Origin: Thermohalobaculum sp039822785
GTDB lineage: Bacteria > Pseudomonadota > Alphaproteobacteria > Rhodobacterales > Rhodobacteraceae
Direction: 5' to 3'
DNA: 64,000 nt
Assembly (NCBI GenBank): GCA_039822785.1
Contig: JBCBMO010000001.1
Coordinates: 620,001 to 684,000, forward strand
Shown in pieces: positions 44,819 to 54,363 of the stretch. The notes beneath the pieces are model-generated. The model did no database searches and was not told the DNA's origin. It worked only from the letters and a program-made list of their open reading frames with translations. Position 1 is the stretch's first letter. Every line of letters begins with the position of its first letter. Position numbers and translations under genes: made by a program.

Positions 44819-46354
44819 ATGCACGATACGCTGGAGCAGGCGGCGACGCTGGCCTACGAGGCGCCGGAGCCCAAGCGCTACAAGGGCATGACCGGCGACT
44901 GGGAGGTCGTGATCGGCATGGAGGTGCACGCCCAGGTCCAGTCCGAGGCGAAGCTCTTCTCCGGCGCCTCCACCGAATTCGGCAAGGCGCCCAACACCAA
45001 CGTCAGCCTGGTCGACGCGGCCATGCCGGGCATGCTGCCGGTGATCAACGCTTTCTGCATCCAGCAGGCGATCCGCACCGGCCTGGGGCTGAAGGCCGAG
45101 ATCAACCACCGCTCGATCTTCGACCGCAAGCAGTACTTCTATCCCGATCTGCCGCAGGGCTATCAGATCAGCCAGTACAAGCACCCCATCGTGGGCGAGG
45201 GGGAGGTGATCGTCGATCTCGCCCCCGGCATCGGCCGGCGAGTGCGGATCGAGCGCATCCACCTGGAACAGGACGCCGGCAAGTCGGTGCACGACATGGA
45301 CCCCACGCTCAGCTTCGTGGACCTCAACCGCACCGGCACCGCGCTGATGGAGATCGTGTCCCGCCCGGACATCCGCGGGCCGGAAGAAGCGGCGGAATAC
45401 GTCCGCAAGCTGCGCCAGATCATGCGCTACCTCGGCACCTGCGACGGCAACATGCAGGAGGGGAGCCTGCGCGCCGATGTGAACGTTTCGGTCTGCCGCC
45501 CGGGTGACTATGAGAAATTCGCCGAGACGGGCGATTTCTCCCATCTCGGCACGCGCTGCGAGATCAAGAACATGAACTCCATGCGCTTTATCATGCAGGC
45601 CATCGACCAAGAGGCGCGCCGCCAGATCGATATCCTGGAGGACGGCGGGTCCATCGACCAGGAGACGCGGCTCTATGACGTGGCCAAGGGCGAGACGCGG
45701 TCGATGCGCTCCAAGGAGGAGGCGCATGACTATCGCTACTTCCCCGACCCGGACCTGCTGCCGCTGGAGCTGACCGCGGAGGAGATCGCAGCGGTCGCAG
45801 AGACCCTGCCGGAGCTGCCCGACGCCAAGAAAGCGCGCTTCGTCAATGACTACGGCGTGACCGAATACGATGCGGGCGTGCTGATCGCCGAGGCGGCGAA
45901 CGCGGCCTTCTTCGAGGAGGTGGCACGGGGGCGCGACGGCAAACAGGCCGCGAACTGGGTGATCAACGAGCTGTTCGGCCGCCTCAACAAGAAGGGGCAT
46001 GGCATCGCCGAGAGCCCGGTGACCGCTGCCCAGCTTGGCGGGATCATCGACCTCATCGCCAAGGGCGATATCTCCGGCAAGATCGCCAAGGACCTGTTTG
46101 AGATCGTCTATACCGAGGGGGGCGATCCGGCTCAGATCGTCGCGGCGCGCGGGATGAAGCAGGTCACCGACACCGGCGCGATCGAGGCGGCCGTCGACGC
46201 GGTCATCGCCGCCAACCCCGACAAGGTCGAACAGGCCAAGGGCAAGCCCAGCCTCGCCGGCTGGTTCGTGGGCCAGGTGATGAAGGCCACCGGTGGCAAG
46301 GCGAACCCTCAGGCCGTGCAGGGGATCGTGAAGGCCAAGCTCGGCCTGGACTAA
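44819..46354 (+). CDS. gatB: Asp/Glu-tRNA amidotransferase subunit B
   Basis: Binds misacylated Glu-tRNA(Gln)/Asp-tRNA(Asn) and transfers the amide with GatA and GatC. 511 residues with VIGMEVHAQVQSEAKLFSG, the zinc/kinase-like cradle LPVINAFCIQQAIRTGL, the signature LNRTGTALMEIVSRPDIRGP, and a C-terminal helical/Yqey-like tail ending PQAVQGIVKAKLGLD. AGGAG precedes the start. Stand-alone here; gatA and gatC are not in the window. Confidence 0.97.
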   Translation: MHDTLEQAATLAYEAPEPKRYKGMTGDWEVVIGMEVHAQVQSEAKLFSGASTEFGKAPNTNVSLVDAAMPGMLPVINAFCIQQAIRTGLGLKAEINHRSIFDRKQYFYPDLPQGYQISQYKHPIVGEGEVIVDLAPGIGRRVRIERIHLEQDAGKSVHDMDPTLSFVDLNRTGTALMEIVSRPDIRGPEEAAEYVRKLRQIMRYLGTCDGNMQEGSLRADVNVSVCRPGDYEKFAETGDFSHLGTRCEIKNMNSMRFIMQAIDQEARRQIDILEDGGSIDQETRLYDVAKGETRSMRSKEEAHDYRYFPDPDLLPLELTAEEIAAVAETLPELPDAKKARFVNDYGVTEYDAGVLIAEAANAAFFEEVARGRDGKQAANWVINELFGRLNKKGHGIAESPVTAAQLGGIIDLIAKGDISGKIAKDLFEIVYTEGGDPAQIVAARGMKQVTDTGAIEAAVDAVIAANPDKVEQAKGKPSLAGWFVGQVMKATGGKANPQAVQGIVKAKLGLD

Positions 46355-46436
46355 GTGCAGAGCGGGATTTGGCCTTTTTTGGTAGCTCTATGCTACAGAC
46401 TGTTCATTCGTAGGACGCGAAAAGGAGCGCGCTGCC

Positions 46437-47195
46437 ATGCGCTATGAGTACCGTGTCATCGCCTCGCCGCAGCGCGGCATCAAGCGCCGCGGCGTCAAGG
46501 CCGGCGCCGACCGACTGGCGCTCGCGCTGGAGGAGGTGCTCGCCGCCCAGGCCGCCGAGGGCTGGGAATTCCAGCGCGCCGAGGTCCTGCCGGTGCTGGA
46601 GAGCGCGGGCACCTTCGGCGGGAGCAAGGAGATGACGAGGGCCGTGCTCGTCTTCCGCCGCCCGGTGGAACAGCCGGCACCAGAGGGGCGGATGACCTAT
46701 ACGGACGCCCCGGCGCCAACCGAAGCGCAGCAGCCTCTGTTCGCCGCGCCGCGTCCGGCGGCGGAGCCCGCCTTTCGCGCCATGACCGAGCCTGCGCCGG
46801 TGCTGCGCCGGGAACCCGCGTTTCCCACGACCCCGTCGCCCGCCGCGACGGAGGATTACGGCTTTCCCCGCTATCCCGGGATCGACGACGAGCCCTTGCC
46901 CCTGGCTGACCCGGTACCTGCGCCGGCCCAGGATGCGCCGCCGCAGGGCGGCGCGCCTGCGCCTGCGCAGCCGCGCCCACAGTCGCGACCGCGCCCCTCG
47001 ACCGGGCTCTACACCGGATCGCGGCCGCGCGGCGGCGCGGAGGATCCCGCCGTCGCCATGCCGACACGGCCCGAGCCCGCGGAGACCGCCGCGCCGCCCC
47101 CGGCACAACCACCGGCGCCACCACCGGCTGAGCCGCCGGAGGAGACCCGCGACCTGGGCGACATCCGCGACGCGCTGCGCAGACTCGATCGCTAG
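46437..47195 (+). CDS. DUF4177 protein with long Pro-rich tail
   Basis: 252 residues: an N-terminal DUF4177 domain (MRYEYRVIASPQRGIKRRGV ... LAAQAAEGWEFQRAEVLPV, about residues 1-78), then about 150 residues of Pro/Ala/Arg-rich disordered sequence, closing with a short conserved-looking helix ETRDLGDIRDALRRLDR. Function unknown. AAAGGAG precedes the ATG. A T-run 60 bases upstream may belong to gatB termination but lacks a stem. Confidence 0.75.
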   Translation: MRYEYRVIASPQRGIKRRGVKAGADRLALALEEVLAAQAAEGWEFQRAEVLPVLESAGTFGGSKEMTRAVLVFRRPVEQPAPEGRMTYTDAPAPTEAQQPLFAAPRPAAEPAFRAMTEPAPVLRREPAFPTTPSPAATEDYGFPRYPGIDDEPLPLADPVPAPAQDAPPQGGAPAPAQPRPQSRPRPSTGLYTGSRPRGGAEDPAVAMPTRPEPAETAAPPPAQPPAPPPAEPPEETRDLGDIRDALRRLDR

Positions 47196-47214
47196 GTGGC
47201 CGCGGCGCCCGCGG

Positions 47215-47481
47215 TCACTCGCCGGGGGCCTTTAGTTCCATCGACAGCGCGTGCAGCCCCGCATCGAACTCGGCCTGCAGCGCCCGGTTCACCGCGCGCT
47301 GGCGCGCTACGCGGTTCTGCCCCGCAAAGGCGGATGAGGTCATGATCAGGTGGAAGTGCGTCTCGCCACCCTCGCGCCAGCCGCCATGGCCACGGTGGCG
47401 TTCGCTGTCGTCACGCACTTCTAAGTGCTCGGGGCTAAAGGCCTCGGTCAGAGTCTGGGTCATTCGCGCGGCGGCAGACAT
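47215..47481 (-). CDS. bolA: BolA family protein
   Basis: About 88 residues with the full BolA pattern: FSPEHLEVRDDSERHRGHGG, then GGETHFHLIMTSSAFAGQNR and VNRALQAEF.AGLHALSMELKAP. BolA partners with monothiol glutaredoxin in iron-sulfur handling. GGAG lies seven bases before the ATG at 47481. Divergent from the DnaJ gene, a conserved neighbourhood in Rhodobacterales. Confidence 0.93.
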   Translation of the reverse strand: MSAAARMTQTLTEAFSPEHLEVRDDSERHRGHGGWREGGETHFHLIMTSSAFAGQNRVARQRAVNRALQAEFDAGLHALSMELKAPGE

Positions 47482-47612
47482 GGATAGGCTCCTGTCAAGA
47501 GTTGGTCTTTCCGACCTTACGGCTATCATCGCTGCCGGGGCGGGGCGAGACCCCCGCCGCGATGCGCCGCGCGACGCAGCGTGTCGGGACGACGAAAGGG
47601 GATGGATCGGCT

Positions 47613-48284
47613 TTGGGACAGCGTCCGTGGTTCGACTATGACATCTCGGTCACCGCCGATAAGCGGCGGCGCGCCCGCGCGCGCGGGATGACGGGCAAGG
47701 TCGAGACCGCGGAGTGCACCTGTGAATGGCCGGGATGCGATGCACCGGCGCAATACCGCGCCCCCAAAAGCCCGGACGACACCACCAGCTACCGCTGGTT
47801 CTGTCTTGAGCATGTGCGCGAGTACAACAAGGCCTGGGACTACTTCCAAAACGTCGACCAGGACACGGTGGAGGCCGCGGCGGATGCCGCCCGCGTCTGG
47901 GACCGGCCCACCTGGCGCTTTGGGCAGAACCCCTTCACCCAGCGGGTGACGAACAATCCCCATTCCGACGGCGATGCCTGGGCGCGCTGGGGGTTCTCCG
48001 ACCCGCATGAGGTGCTGGGCGAGAACGCGACGCTGAACCCCGGACGCGCCTCGAACGACCCGCGCCCCCGCCGCCGGCTGACGCGTGAGGAGCAGTCGGC
48101 CATGGACACCCTCGGGGTGCCCCATGACGAAGAGAGCCGCGCCGAGGTCAAGGCGCGCTACACCGACCTGGTCAAACTGCTCCACCCGGACATGAACGGC
48201 GGCCAGAACCCCGAGCCGCAGCGTCTGGACCGGGTGCTCAAGGCCTGGAAGGTCGTGAAGAAGAGCCGCAACTTCCGTGACTGA
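47613..48284 (+). CDS. Short DnaJ-domain protein
   Basis: About 223 residues. The N-terminal part contains two Cys motifs (ECTCEWPGCDAPAQYRAPKS and WFCLEHVREYN), and the C-terminal 60 residues are a J domain with the HPD tripeptide (LLHPDMNGG). It lacks the G/F and zinc domains of DnaJ proper. The start is a choice: TTG at 47613 gives the family's usual N-terminus, ATG at 47562 adds 17 residues. It overlaps the next gene by eight bases. Confidence 0.85.
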   Translation: MGQRPWFDYDISVTADKRRRARARGMTGKVETAECTCEWPGCDAPAQYRAPKSPDDTTSYRWFCLEHVREYNKAWDYFQNVDQDTVEAAADAARVWDRPTWRFGQNPFTQRVTNNPHSDGDAWARWGFSDPHEVLGENATLNPGRASNDPRPRRRLTREEQSAMDTLGVPHDEESRAEVKARYTDLVKLLHPDMNGGQNPEPQRLDRVLKAWKVVKKSRNFRD

Positions 48285-48519
48285 CGAGCCGGCCGCGGCG
48301 GCGATCCTCTCGCTGCTTGCCGAACGCCAGCCCGAGGCCAGCATCTGCCCCTCCGAAGCCGCGCGCAGGCTCGATCCGACCGGCTGGCGCAACCGAATGG
48401 CGGAGGTGAGAGAGGCCGCGGCGAGGCTGGCGGCCGCAGGGCACCTGGTCGTGACCCAGGGCGGATCGCCGGTCGATCCGGCGGCAGCCCGGGGCCCTAT
48501 CCGCCTGCGCCGCCCCTAA
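48277..48519 (+). CDS. DUF3253 protein
   Basis: An 80-residue winged-helix-like protein matching DUF3253: ILSLLAERQPEASICPSEAA, WRNRMAEVREAAARLAAAGH, then VTQGGSPVDP...GPIRLRRP. Starts at GTG inside the end of the DnaJ gene. Function unknown. Confidence 0.88.
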   Translation: MTDEPAAAAILSLLAERQPEASICPSEAARRLDPTGWRNRMAEVREAAARLAAAGHLVVTQGGSPVDPAAARGPIRLRRP

Positions 48520-48625
48520 GCCTAAGGCGTGCCAATCGCCGATGTGCATCGGCACCCCTTGCGCTCTCTTGCTCTCGGCGCGGCCAAGCCTATGCTCACG
48601 ACGATACGACGAGCAGGAGAACGCC

Positions 48626-49612
48626 ATGGCAGACGGCGGCAAGATGGGCCCGGCCGACATCCCGACGATGGACGTGTCCGTGCGCGATGTCTTCGGCATC
48701 GACAGCGACATGAGCGTCAAGGGCTTTGCGGAGCCTACGGACCGCGTGCCGATTGCCGACCCGAGCTATCGCTTCGACCATGACACGACGCTGGCGATCC
48801 TGGCGGGCTTCGCCTTCAACCGCCGCGTGATGATCCAGGGCTACCACGGCACGGGCAAATCGACCCATATCGAGCAGGTCGCCGCCCGGCTGAACTGGCC
48901 CTGCGTGCGCGTGAACCTGGACAGCCACATCTCGCGTATCGACCTGATCGGCAAGGACGCGATCAAGCTGCGCGACGGCGTTCAGGTGACCGAGTTCCAG
49001 GAGGGGATCCTGCCCTGGGCGCTGCGCACTCCGACGGCGATCGTCTTCGACGAATACGACGCGGGCCGGCCGGATGTGATGTTCGTGATCCAGCGGGTGC
49101 TGGAGGTGGACGGCAAGCTCACGCTCCTCGACCAGAACGAGGTGATCCACCCGCACCCGTCGTTCCGCCTGTTCGCCACCGCCAACACGGTCGGCCTTGG
49201 CGATACGACGGGCCTGTACCACGGCACCCAGCAGATCAACCAAGGCCAGATGGACCGCTGGTCGATCGTCACCACGCTCAACTACCTGCCGCACGACGAC
49301 GAGGTGCGGATCGTGCTGGCGAAGTGCCCCGCCTATCAGGATGACGAGGATCGGACGATCGCGCGCATGGTGACCGTGGCGGATCTGACGCGCCAGGCCT
49401 TCATGAACGGCGATCTGTCGACGGTCATGTCGCCCCGCACGGTCATCGCCTGGGCCCAGAACGCCGAGATCTTCGGCGACGTGGGCTTCGCCTTCCGGCT
49501 GACGTTCCTGAACAAATGCGACGAGCTCGAGCGTCAACTGGTGGCGGAGATCTATCAAAAGTGCTTCGGCAAGGAGCTGCCGGAAAGCGCCGCCTCCGTC
49601 AGCCTGGGGTGA
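48626..49612 (+). CDS. cobS: Cobaltochelatase subunit CobS
   Basis: AAA+ ATPase subunit of the aerobic CobNST chelatase that inserts cobalt into hydrogenobyrinic acid diamide. 328 residues: Walker A GYHGTGKST near residue 72, Walker B TAIVFDEYDAG, sensor region FRLFATANTVGLGDTTG. AGGAG lies eight bases before the ATG at 48626. cobT follows after two small genes; cobN is not in the window. Confidence 0.96.
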   Translation: MADGGKMGPADIPTMDVSVRDVFGIDSDMSVKGFAEPTDRVPIADPSYRFDHDTTLAILAGFAFNRRVMIQGYHGTGKSTHIEQVAARLNWPCVRVNLDSHISRIDLIGKDAIKLRDGVQVTEFQEGILPWALRTPTAIVFDEYDAGRPDVMFVIQRVLEVDGKLTLLDQNEVIHPHPSFRLFATANTVGLGDTTGLYHGTQQINQGQMDRWSIVTTLNYLPHDDEVRIVLAKCPAYQDDEDRTIARMVTVADLTRQAFMNGDLSTVMSPRTVIAWAQNAEIFGDVGFAFRLTFLNKCDELERQLVAEIYQKCFGKELPESAASVSLG

Positions 49613-49619
49613 GGGGAGC

Positions 49620-50051
49620 GTGACGGCGCCGCAGGGCTATAACACCGTCAGCACCTACCTCGCCGCGCCGGAGGCCGACGAGGTGATTACCTTCGCAGAG
49701 TTGACCTTCGACGCAGCGATTATCCGGGGGCCGATCCGTGCCCCCACGGGCCGGTTGGTGCATGCCGTGTTATCCCTGGGTGACAGCACGGTTCTGTTGG
49801 CCGCACCGAAGGACGGGCAGATGCGCCTCAACGCCATGCTCCACGTCTATGTCGATGACTGCGACGCCACCTTCGCCCGCGCGGTGGGCGCTGGCGGCAA
49901 GGTCATGATGGAGCCATCGGATCAGTTCTACGGCGACCGCACCGCCGCGGTCTGGGACGCGGCCGGCAACACCTGGTGGATCGCCGAGCGACGCCATGAT
50001 GTCCCGGACGCCGAGGTCGGACGCCTCGCCGACGAGCAGCGCGTCGGATGA
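49620..50051 (+). CDS. VOC (glyoxalase/PhnB-like) family protein
   Basis: 143 residues of the vicinal-oxygen-chelate fold, PhnB-like: NTVSTYLAAPEADEVITFAE, HAVLSLGDSTVLLA, MLHVYVDDCDATFARAVGAG and FYGDRTAAVWDAAGNTWWIAE. GTG start with GAGGGGAG upstream. It is overlapped by the following membrane gene. Reaction unknown; its place between cobS and cobT may be incidental. Confidence 0.82.
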   Translation: MTAPQGYNTVSTYLAAPEADEVITFAELTFDAAIIRGPIRAPTGRLVHAVLSLGDSTVLLAAPKDGQMRLNAMLHVYVDDCDATFARAVGAGGKVMMEPSDQFYGDRTAAVWDAAGNTWWIAERRHDVPDAEVGRLADEQRVG

Positions 50052-50416
50052 GCGGGACGCGCCTGCCCCTCTGGCTGCTGGACTGGCGGGTGCCACTCAG
50101 GGCGCGGTGGATCGCCTTTGCGCTGCTGCGCGCGCGGATGCGCCGGGTTTGGATGCGGGTCGACCCCTATTTCATCCTGACGGCCATCGGCGTGCTGGTG
50201 ATGCTCAAGCTGGTGTTCTTCACCGTCGGCATCCCGATGACGGTCGCCAACCTGCTGGCGGGCACCGCGGTCGCGCTCTTGGTGCTGATCGCAGCCCTCG
50301 GCGCGCTCACCAAACGCTCCGACCGCCGCGAGGTGCGCGCCACGGAGCGCCGCCTGCGCATGTTCGGCTATACCCTGACCGGCCTGGGACGGCTGGTCGC
50401 AAGGAACGCACGATGA
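50048..50416 (+). CDS. Small membrane protein between cobS and cobT
   Basis: 122 residues with two membrane segments (about residues 45-62 and 66-86) flanked by Arg-rich cytoplasmic ends. It overlaps both neighbours by ATGA, so it is translated as part of the cobS-cobT operon. Not recognised; function unknown. Confidence 0.7.
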   Translation: MSGTRLPLWLLDWRVPLRARWIAFALLRARMRRVWMRVDPYFILTAIGVLVMLKLVFFTVGIPMTVANLLAGTAVALLVLIAALGALTKRSDRREVRATERRLRMFGYTLTGLGRLVARNAR

Positions 50417-52323
50417 AGAAGACCGACAATCCGGCGGAGCCGTTCAAGAAGGCGCTGGCAGAGGCGACGCGGGCGCTCTCGGCCGAGGCCGACCTCGACA
50501 TCACCTATTCCGCCGATCCGCCGGGGCGCACGGGCTCGGGCATGCGCCTGCCCCAGGTCTCGCGCCGGATGACGCGGCGCGAGGTCATGCTCGCGCGCGG
50601 CACCGCCGATGCCATGGCGCTGCGCGAGCGCTTCCACTCCCCCGACACCCATGTGCGCTATGCGCCCAAGGGCGAGATGGCCCGCGCGATCTACGACGTG
50701 CTGGAGACCGCGCGCTGCGAGGCCATCGGCGCCCGCGCCATGCCCGGCGTCGCGGACAACCTGGATGCCCGCCTGGCCCATGAGGCCGAGCATCGCGGGT
50801 ACGGCGCCATGCGCACCCCCGAACAGGCCCCCATGGCGGAGGCGGCCGGGTTCCTGCTGCGCGAGGCGCTGACCGGTCGCGAACCCGCCAAGGGCTGCGA
50901 CAACGTCCTCGACCTGTGGCGCGATTTCTTCGACCAGCACCTGGGCGCCGAGGGTCTGGCGGACATGGGCGACAACCTCGAGGATCAGAGCGCCTTCGCC
51001 AAGCGGGTCTGGCAGATCATCGACGACCTCGGCTATGGCGACCAGCTCGGCGACGACCCGGACGACGACAGCCCGGACGATGCCCTAGACGAAGACGAGA
51101 GCGAGGAGCAGGAGCCCGAGCAGGACGAGACCGGCGAGGGCGGCGACGACAACCAGGACGACGACAACGACGAACAGGACGAGCAGGAGGGCGAGCAGGA
51201 ACAGCAGGCCCAACAGGTCGAGGTCGACCTCGATGCGGCCGACGCCGAGCAGGACGAGAACGAGGATCTGGAGGCTGAGGATGGCCTGCCCCCGCCCGAG
51301 GAACGCCAGCCCCGTCCGCCCTCCGACGCGGATCCGGCCTACCGCATCTACTGCGACGCGGCCGACGAGGTCGTGACGGCGGAGGAACTGGCCGACACCA
51401 GCGAGCTCGACCGGTTGCGCGGCTATCTCGACAAACAGCTCGAGCCGCTGAAGGGCGCCGTCTCCCGCCTCGCCAACCGCCTGCAGCGTCGGCTTCAGGC
51501 GCAGCAGAACCGCTCCTGGGAGTTCGACCGCGAGGAGGGGATCCTGGATGCCGGCCGCCTGGCCCGCGTCGTCGCCCAGCCCACCACCCCGCTCAGCTTT
51601 AAGGTCGAGAAGGACACGGATTTCCGCGACACGGTCGTGACGCTGCTGATCGACAACTCCGGCAGCATGCGGGGCCGCCCGATCTCCATCGCCGCGATCA
51701 CCGCGGATGTCATGGCCCGCACGCTGGAGCGCTGCTCGGTCAAGGTCGAGATCCTGGGCTTCACCACCCGCGCCTGGAAGGGCGGCTTGAGCCGGGAGAA
51801 ATGGCTGGGCGCCGGACGCCCGCCGCAGCCCGGCCGCCTGAACGACCTGCGCCATATCATCTACAAGGGCGCCGATGCGCCCTGGCGCCGGGCCCGGCGG
51901 AACCTGGGGCTGATGATGCGCGAGGGGCTGCTGAAGGAGAACATCGACGGCGAGGCCTTGGAATGGGCTTATCGCAGGCTCACCGGCCGGCCGGAACAGC
52001 GGCGCATCCTGGTCGTCATCTCCGACGGCGCACCGGTTGATGATGCAACCCTCTCGGTGAACCCCTCGACCTATCTCGAGCGGCACCTGCGCGATGTGAT
52101 CGCCATGATCGAGCGGCGCGGTGCGGTGGAGCTGCTGGCCATCGGCATCGGCCACGACGTGACGCGCTATTACTCGCGCGCGGTGACCATCACGGATGCC
52201 GAGCAGCTTGCCGGTGCGATCACCGAGCAGTTGGCAGCGCTCTTCGAAAGCGATCCGCGCAGCCGCGAACGGGCGACCAAGCGGGCCGGGCGCGGCGGGT
52301 CGCGACGCCGGCGCGCGGCCTGA
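50413..52323 (+). CDS. cobT: Cobaltochelatase subunit CobT
   Basis: Chaperone-like MoxR/vWA partner of CobS in CobNST. About 636 residues: an N-terminal helical domain, a strongly acidic Asp/Glu/Gln tract (about residues 215-300), and a C-terminal von Willebrand A domain with an intact MIDAS D414-x-S416-x-S418 (LLIDNSGSMRG), then a basic tail. It ends one base before the convergent gene's stop codon. Confidence 0.96.
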   Translation: MKKTDNPAEPFKKALAEATRALSAEADLDITYSADPPGRTGSGMRLPQVSRRMTRREVMLARGTADAMALRERFHSPDTHVRYAPKGEMARAIYDVLETARCEAIGARAMPGVADNLDARLAHEAEHRGYGAMRTPEQAPMAEAAGFLLREALTGREPAKGCDNVLDLWRDFFDQHLGAEGLADMGDNLEDQSAFAKRVWQIIDDLGYGDQLGDDPDDDSPDDALDEDESEEQEPEQDETGEGGDDNQDDDNDEQDEQEGEQEQQAQQVEVDLDAADAEQDENEDLEAEDGLPPPEERQPRPPSDADPAYRIYCDAADEVVTAEELADTSELDRLRGYLDKQLEPLKGAVSRLANRLQRRLQAQQNRSWEFDREEGILDAGRLARVVAQPTTPLSFKVEKDTDFRDTVVTLLIDNSGSMRGRPISIAAITADVMARTLERCSVKVEILGFTTRAWKGGLSREKWLGAGRPPQPGRLNDLRHIIYKGADAPWRRARRNLGLMMREGLLKENIDGEALEWAYRRLTGRPEQRRILVVISDGAPVDDATLSVNPSTYLERHLRDVIAMIERRGAVELLAIGIGHDVTRYYSRAVTITDAEQLAGAITEQLAALFESDPRSRERATKRAGRGGSRRRRAA

Positions 52324-52635
52324 TCAGTCCAAGAGGCCGCGGCGCCGGCGCGGCCGGAAGGCCCGGGCGAGCATGAGCAGCACGAGCGCGATCACCAGCG
52401 GGACCGCGAAGGCAGGCCCCACCAGCACCCCCTGGATCCAGGGATCCCAAAGGGCGGGGTGCAGATGCCGCTCCACCGCCGGCTGCAACAGCTGCAGGCT
52501 GCCCGGATGCACGCGGTACCAAAGCTCGCCAAAGGCGAACGGCGTCCAGGCGCCCGCCTGCACGGAGCGCAGCACGTCGTGCCCGAGCAGCACGATCGCC
52601 AAGAGACCGAAAACGATGCCGATCTTGCGGAGCAT
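52324..52635 (-). CDS. Small membrane protein of unknown function
   Basis: About 103 residues with an N-terminal membrane segment (IGIVFGLLAIVLLGHDVL) and a C-terminal one (AFAVPLVIALVLLMLARAF) ending in an Arg-rich tail; the loop between is Trp/Pro/His-rich. GGGGG precedes the ATG at 52635. Convergent with cobT. Not recognised. Confidence 0.62.
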   Translation of the reverse strand: MLRKIGIVFGLLAIVLLGHDVLRSVQAGAWTPFAFGELWYRVHPGSLQLLQPAVERHLHPALWDPWIQGVLVGPAFAVPLVIALVLLMLARAFRPRRRRGLLD

Positions 52636-52846
52636 GGCTTCCCCCGATGCGTCTTGCGATCGCATACGTCAGCGCCGCGCGCGAGGAAAGGCCGAAGCGT
52701 CCCCCTGCCCCGCCGGCACGCCGCCCCCGCCCCAGCGCCGGCCCCGGGGCTGTCCCAGTGCGGGACAGAAAGCGCCTTCCCGGCGCCGGGTTCAGGCGGC
52801 TGCAGCCTTGTCACGCCTGCGCCCAAAGGCTAGCGTCCGGCGCGCT

Positions 52847-52936
52847 GGAGGGGTGGCCGAGTGGTCGAAGGCGCACGCCTGGAAAGCGTGTATAGGGGCA
52901 ACTCTATCGCGGGTTCGAATCCCGCTCCCTCCGCCA
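52847..52936 (+). tRNA. tRNA-Ser(GGA), integration target
   Basis: A class II tRNA with a long variable arm. Acceptor GGAGGGG with CTCCCTCC, anticodon stem CACGC/GCGTG with loop CTGGAAA (anticodon GGA), variable arm GTATAGGGGCAACTCTATC, T-arm GCGGGTTCGAATCCCGC, CCA encoded. An integrase gene in the same direction begins 175 bases downstream, marking the tRNA 3' end as the probable left attachment site. Confidence 0.96.
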
Positions 52937-53110
52937 GCAGCCCCTCACACCAAGTCACATCTAGCCACACTAAGACAATGATACATCTCACGAAAAATCA
53001 CTTTCCGTGTTGCTTGGAGTGATGCGGCGTTGCACCGTGTGCGGGCATGTAGCATGATTTTCGGTGGATGTTTGCGGTGGCCAAACCACCGGGGCTGCAC
53101 GAGGGGGATC
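52910..53110 (+). other. Probable left attachment site region (attL) and integrase leader
   Basis: The 3' end of tRNA-Ser plus a 174-base, noticeably A/T-richer leader before int, as expected at the junction of an integrated element. A small hairpin GGTGG-CCAAA-CCACC lies at 53076-53090. The core repeat cannot be defined because I find no second copy of the tRNA 3' end in the window. Confidence 0.5.
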
Positions 53111-54298
53111 ATGCCAAAGATCGTGAAGAACCAACTTACCGCCGCAAAGCTCACGAAGCTTCCACCAGGCAAACACATCGACGGTGGCGGTTTGATGCTC
53201 GTCGTTGCACCGGGTGGAACCTCACGCCGATGGGTTTGGCGCGGAACCATCTCGGGACGCGGCGACACACGTCGCGAATACGGCCTCGGATCGGCGAGCG
53301 TGCTCTCGCTCGGAGAGGCCCGAAAAAAGGCGGCCGAGTACCACGCGCTCGCCCGCACCGGCCTCTGTCCAACCGAAGAGGACGCGCGGCGCCGCGGGCT
53401 CACCCTGCTCTTCGAAGAGGCCGCCGAGCGCGTCTGGCACGACACCACCGTGCCAAGCGCATCGAACGGCAAGCACGTCGCTCAGTGGATCACGACCCTC
53501 CGCACCTACGCGAACCCCGTGATCGGGAAGAAGCCTCTCGGCCACGTGACCCGTGCCGACGTCGTCGCGATCCTTCGGCCGATCTGGGTCGACAAGGCCG
53601 AGACGGCGCGGCGTGTGAAGCAGCGCCTGTCAGCCGTCTTCGAGGCTGCTCGGGTCGAGGGCTGGTACGAAGGCCTCAACCCTGTCGAGGGCGTCGAGCG
53701 CGCGCTAGCGCGCCAGCGCGACCGCGTCGAGCACCATGCAGCCATACCCGTCGACGCGGCGCCTGCCGCCTACGCGCGGGTCGCTGCGGCCGCGGGCGTC
53801 GGCGCCCTCGCCCTGCGCTTCGCGATCCTCACCGCCGCGCGATCTGGCGAAGTGCGGGGCGCCAGATGGGCCGAGATAGACACCGAAGCGGCCGAGTGGC
53901 GGGTTCCCGCGGGGCGCATGAAGGCCGGACGCGAGCACGTGGTGCCGCTCTCCGATGCCGCCATGGGGATCCTGGATCTCGTACCTCACGGGCGCGACGA
54001 TGACCTCGTGTTCAACGGTGCCCGGTGGGGTACCCCGCTCTCAGACATGACGATGATCGCGGTCATGCGCCGACTCAAGCTTGCCGCGGTGCCCCATGGG
54101 TGGCGTTCAACCTTCCGCGATTGGGCGGAGGAGCGGACGAGCTACCCGCACGCGGCCAAAGAGGCTGCACTCGCTCACACGGTCCGCGGCGTCGAGGGTG
54201 CCTACCGACGTACAACACTGATCGACGCGCGACGCGAGATGATGAGGGACTGGGCGGGCTTCCTCTTGGCCGCCGATACAACAATCGAGACTCGCTAG
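53111..54298 (+). CDS. int: P4-type tyrosine integrase
   Basis: A 395-residue site-specific recombinase. The N-terminal DUF4102-like arm-binding domain (LTKLPPGKHIDGGGLMLVVA) is followed by the core-binding SAM-like domain and the catalytic domain with R244 (LTAARSGEVRGARW), H329-x-x-R332 (VPHGWRSTFRDW), H356 and nucleophile Y365 (VEGAYRRTTL): complete, so probably active. GAGGGGG precedes the ATG at 53111. Integrates at a tRNA 3' end, here tRNA-Ser(GGA). Confidence 0.95.
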   Translation: MPKIVKNQLTAAKLTKLPPGKHIDGGGLMLVVAPGGTSRRWVWRGTISGRGDTRREYGLGSASVLSLGEARKKAAEYHALARTGLCPTEEDARRRGLTLLFEEAAERVWHDTTVPSASNGKHVAQWITTLRTYANPVIGKKPLGHVTRADVVAILRPIWVDKAETARRVKQRLSAVFEAARVEGWYEGLNPVEGVERALARQRDRVEHHAAIPVDAAPAAYARVAAAAGVGALALRFAILTAARSGEVRGARWAEIDTEAAEWRVPAGRMKAGREHVVPLSDAAMGILDLVPHGRDDDLVFNGARWGTPLSDMTMIAVMRRLKLAAVPHGWRSTFRDWAEERTSYPHAAKEAALAHTVRGVEGAYRRTTLIDARREMMRDWAGFLLAADTTIETR

Positions 54299-54363
54299 AG
54301 AGCGACGATCAGCCTTCCGAAGATGAAAGCGCCCGAAAGGGTACGAAAAGGAAGGAGTGCGAT

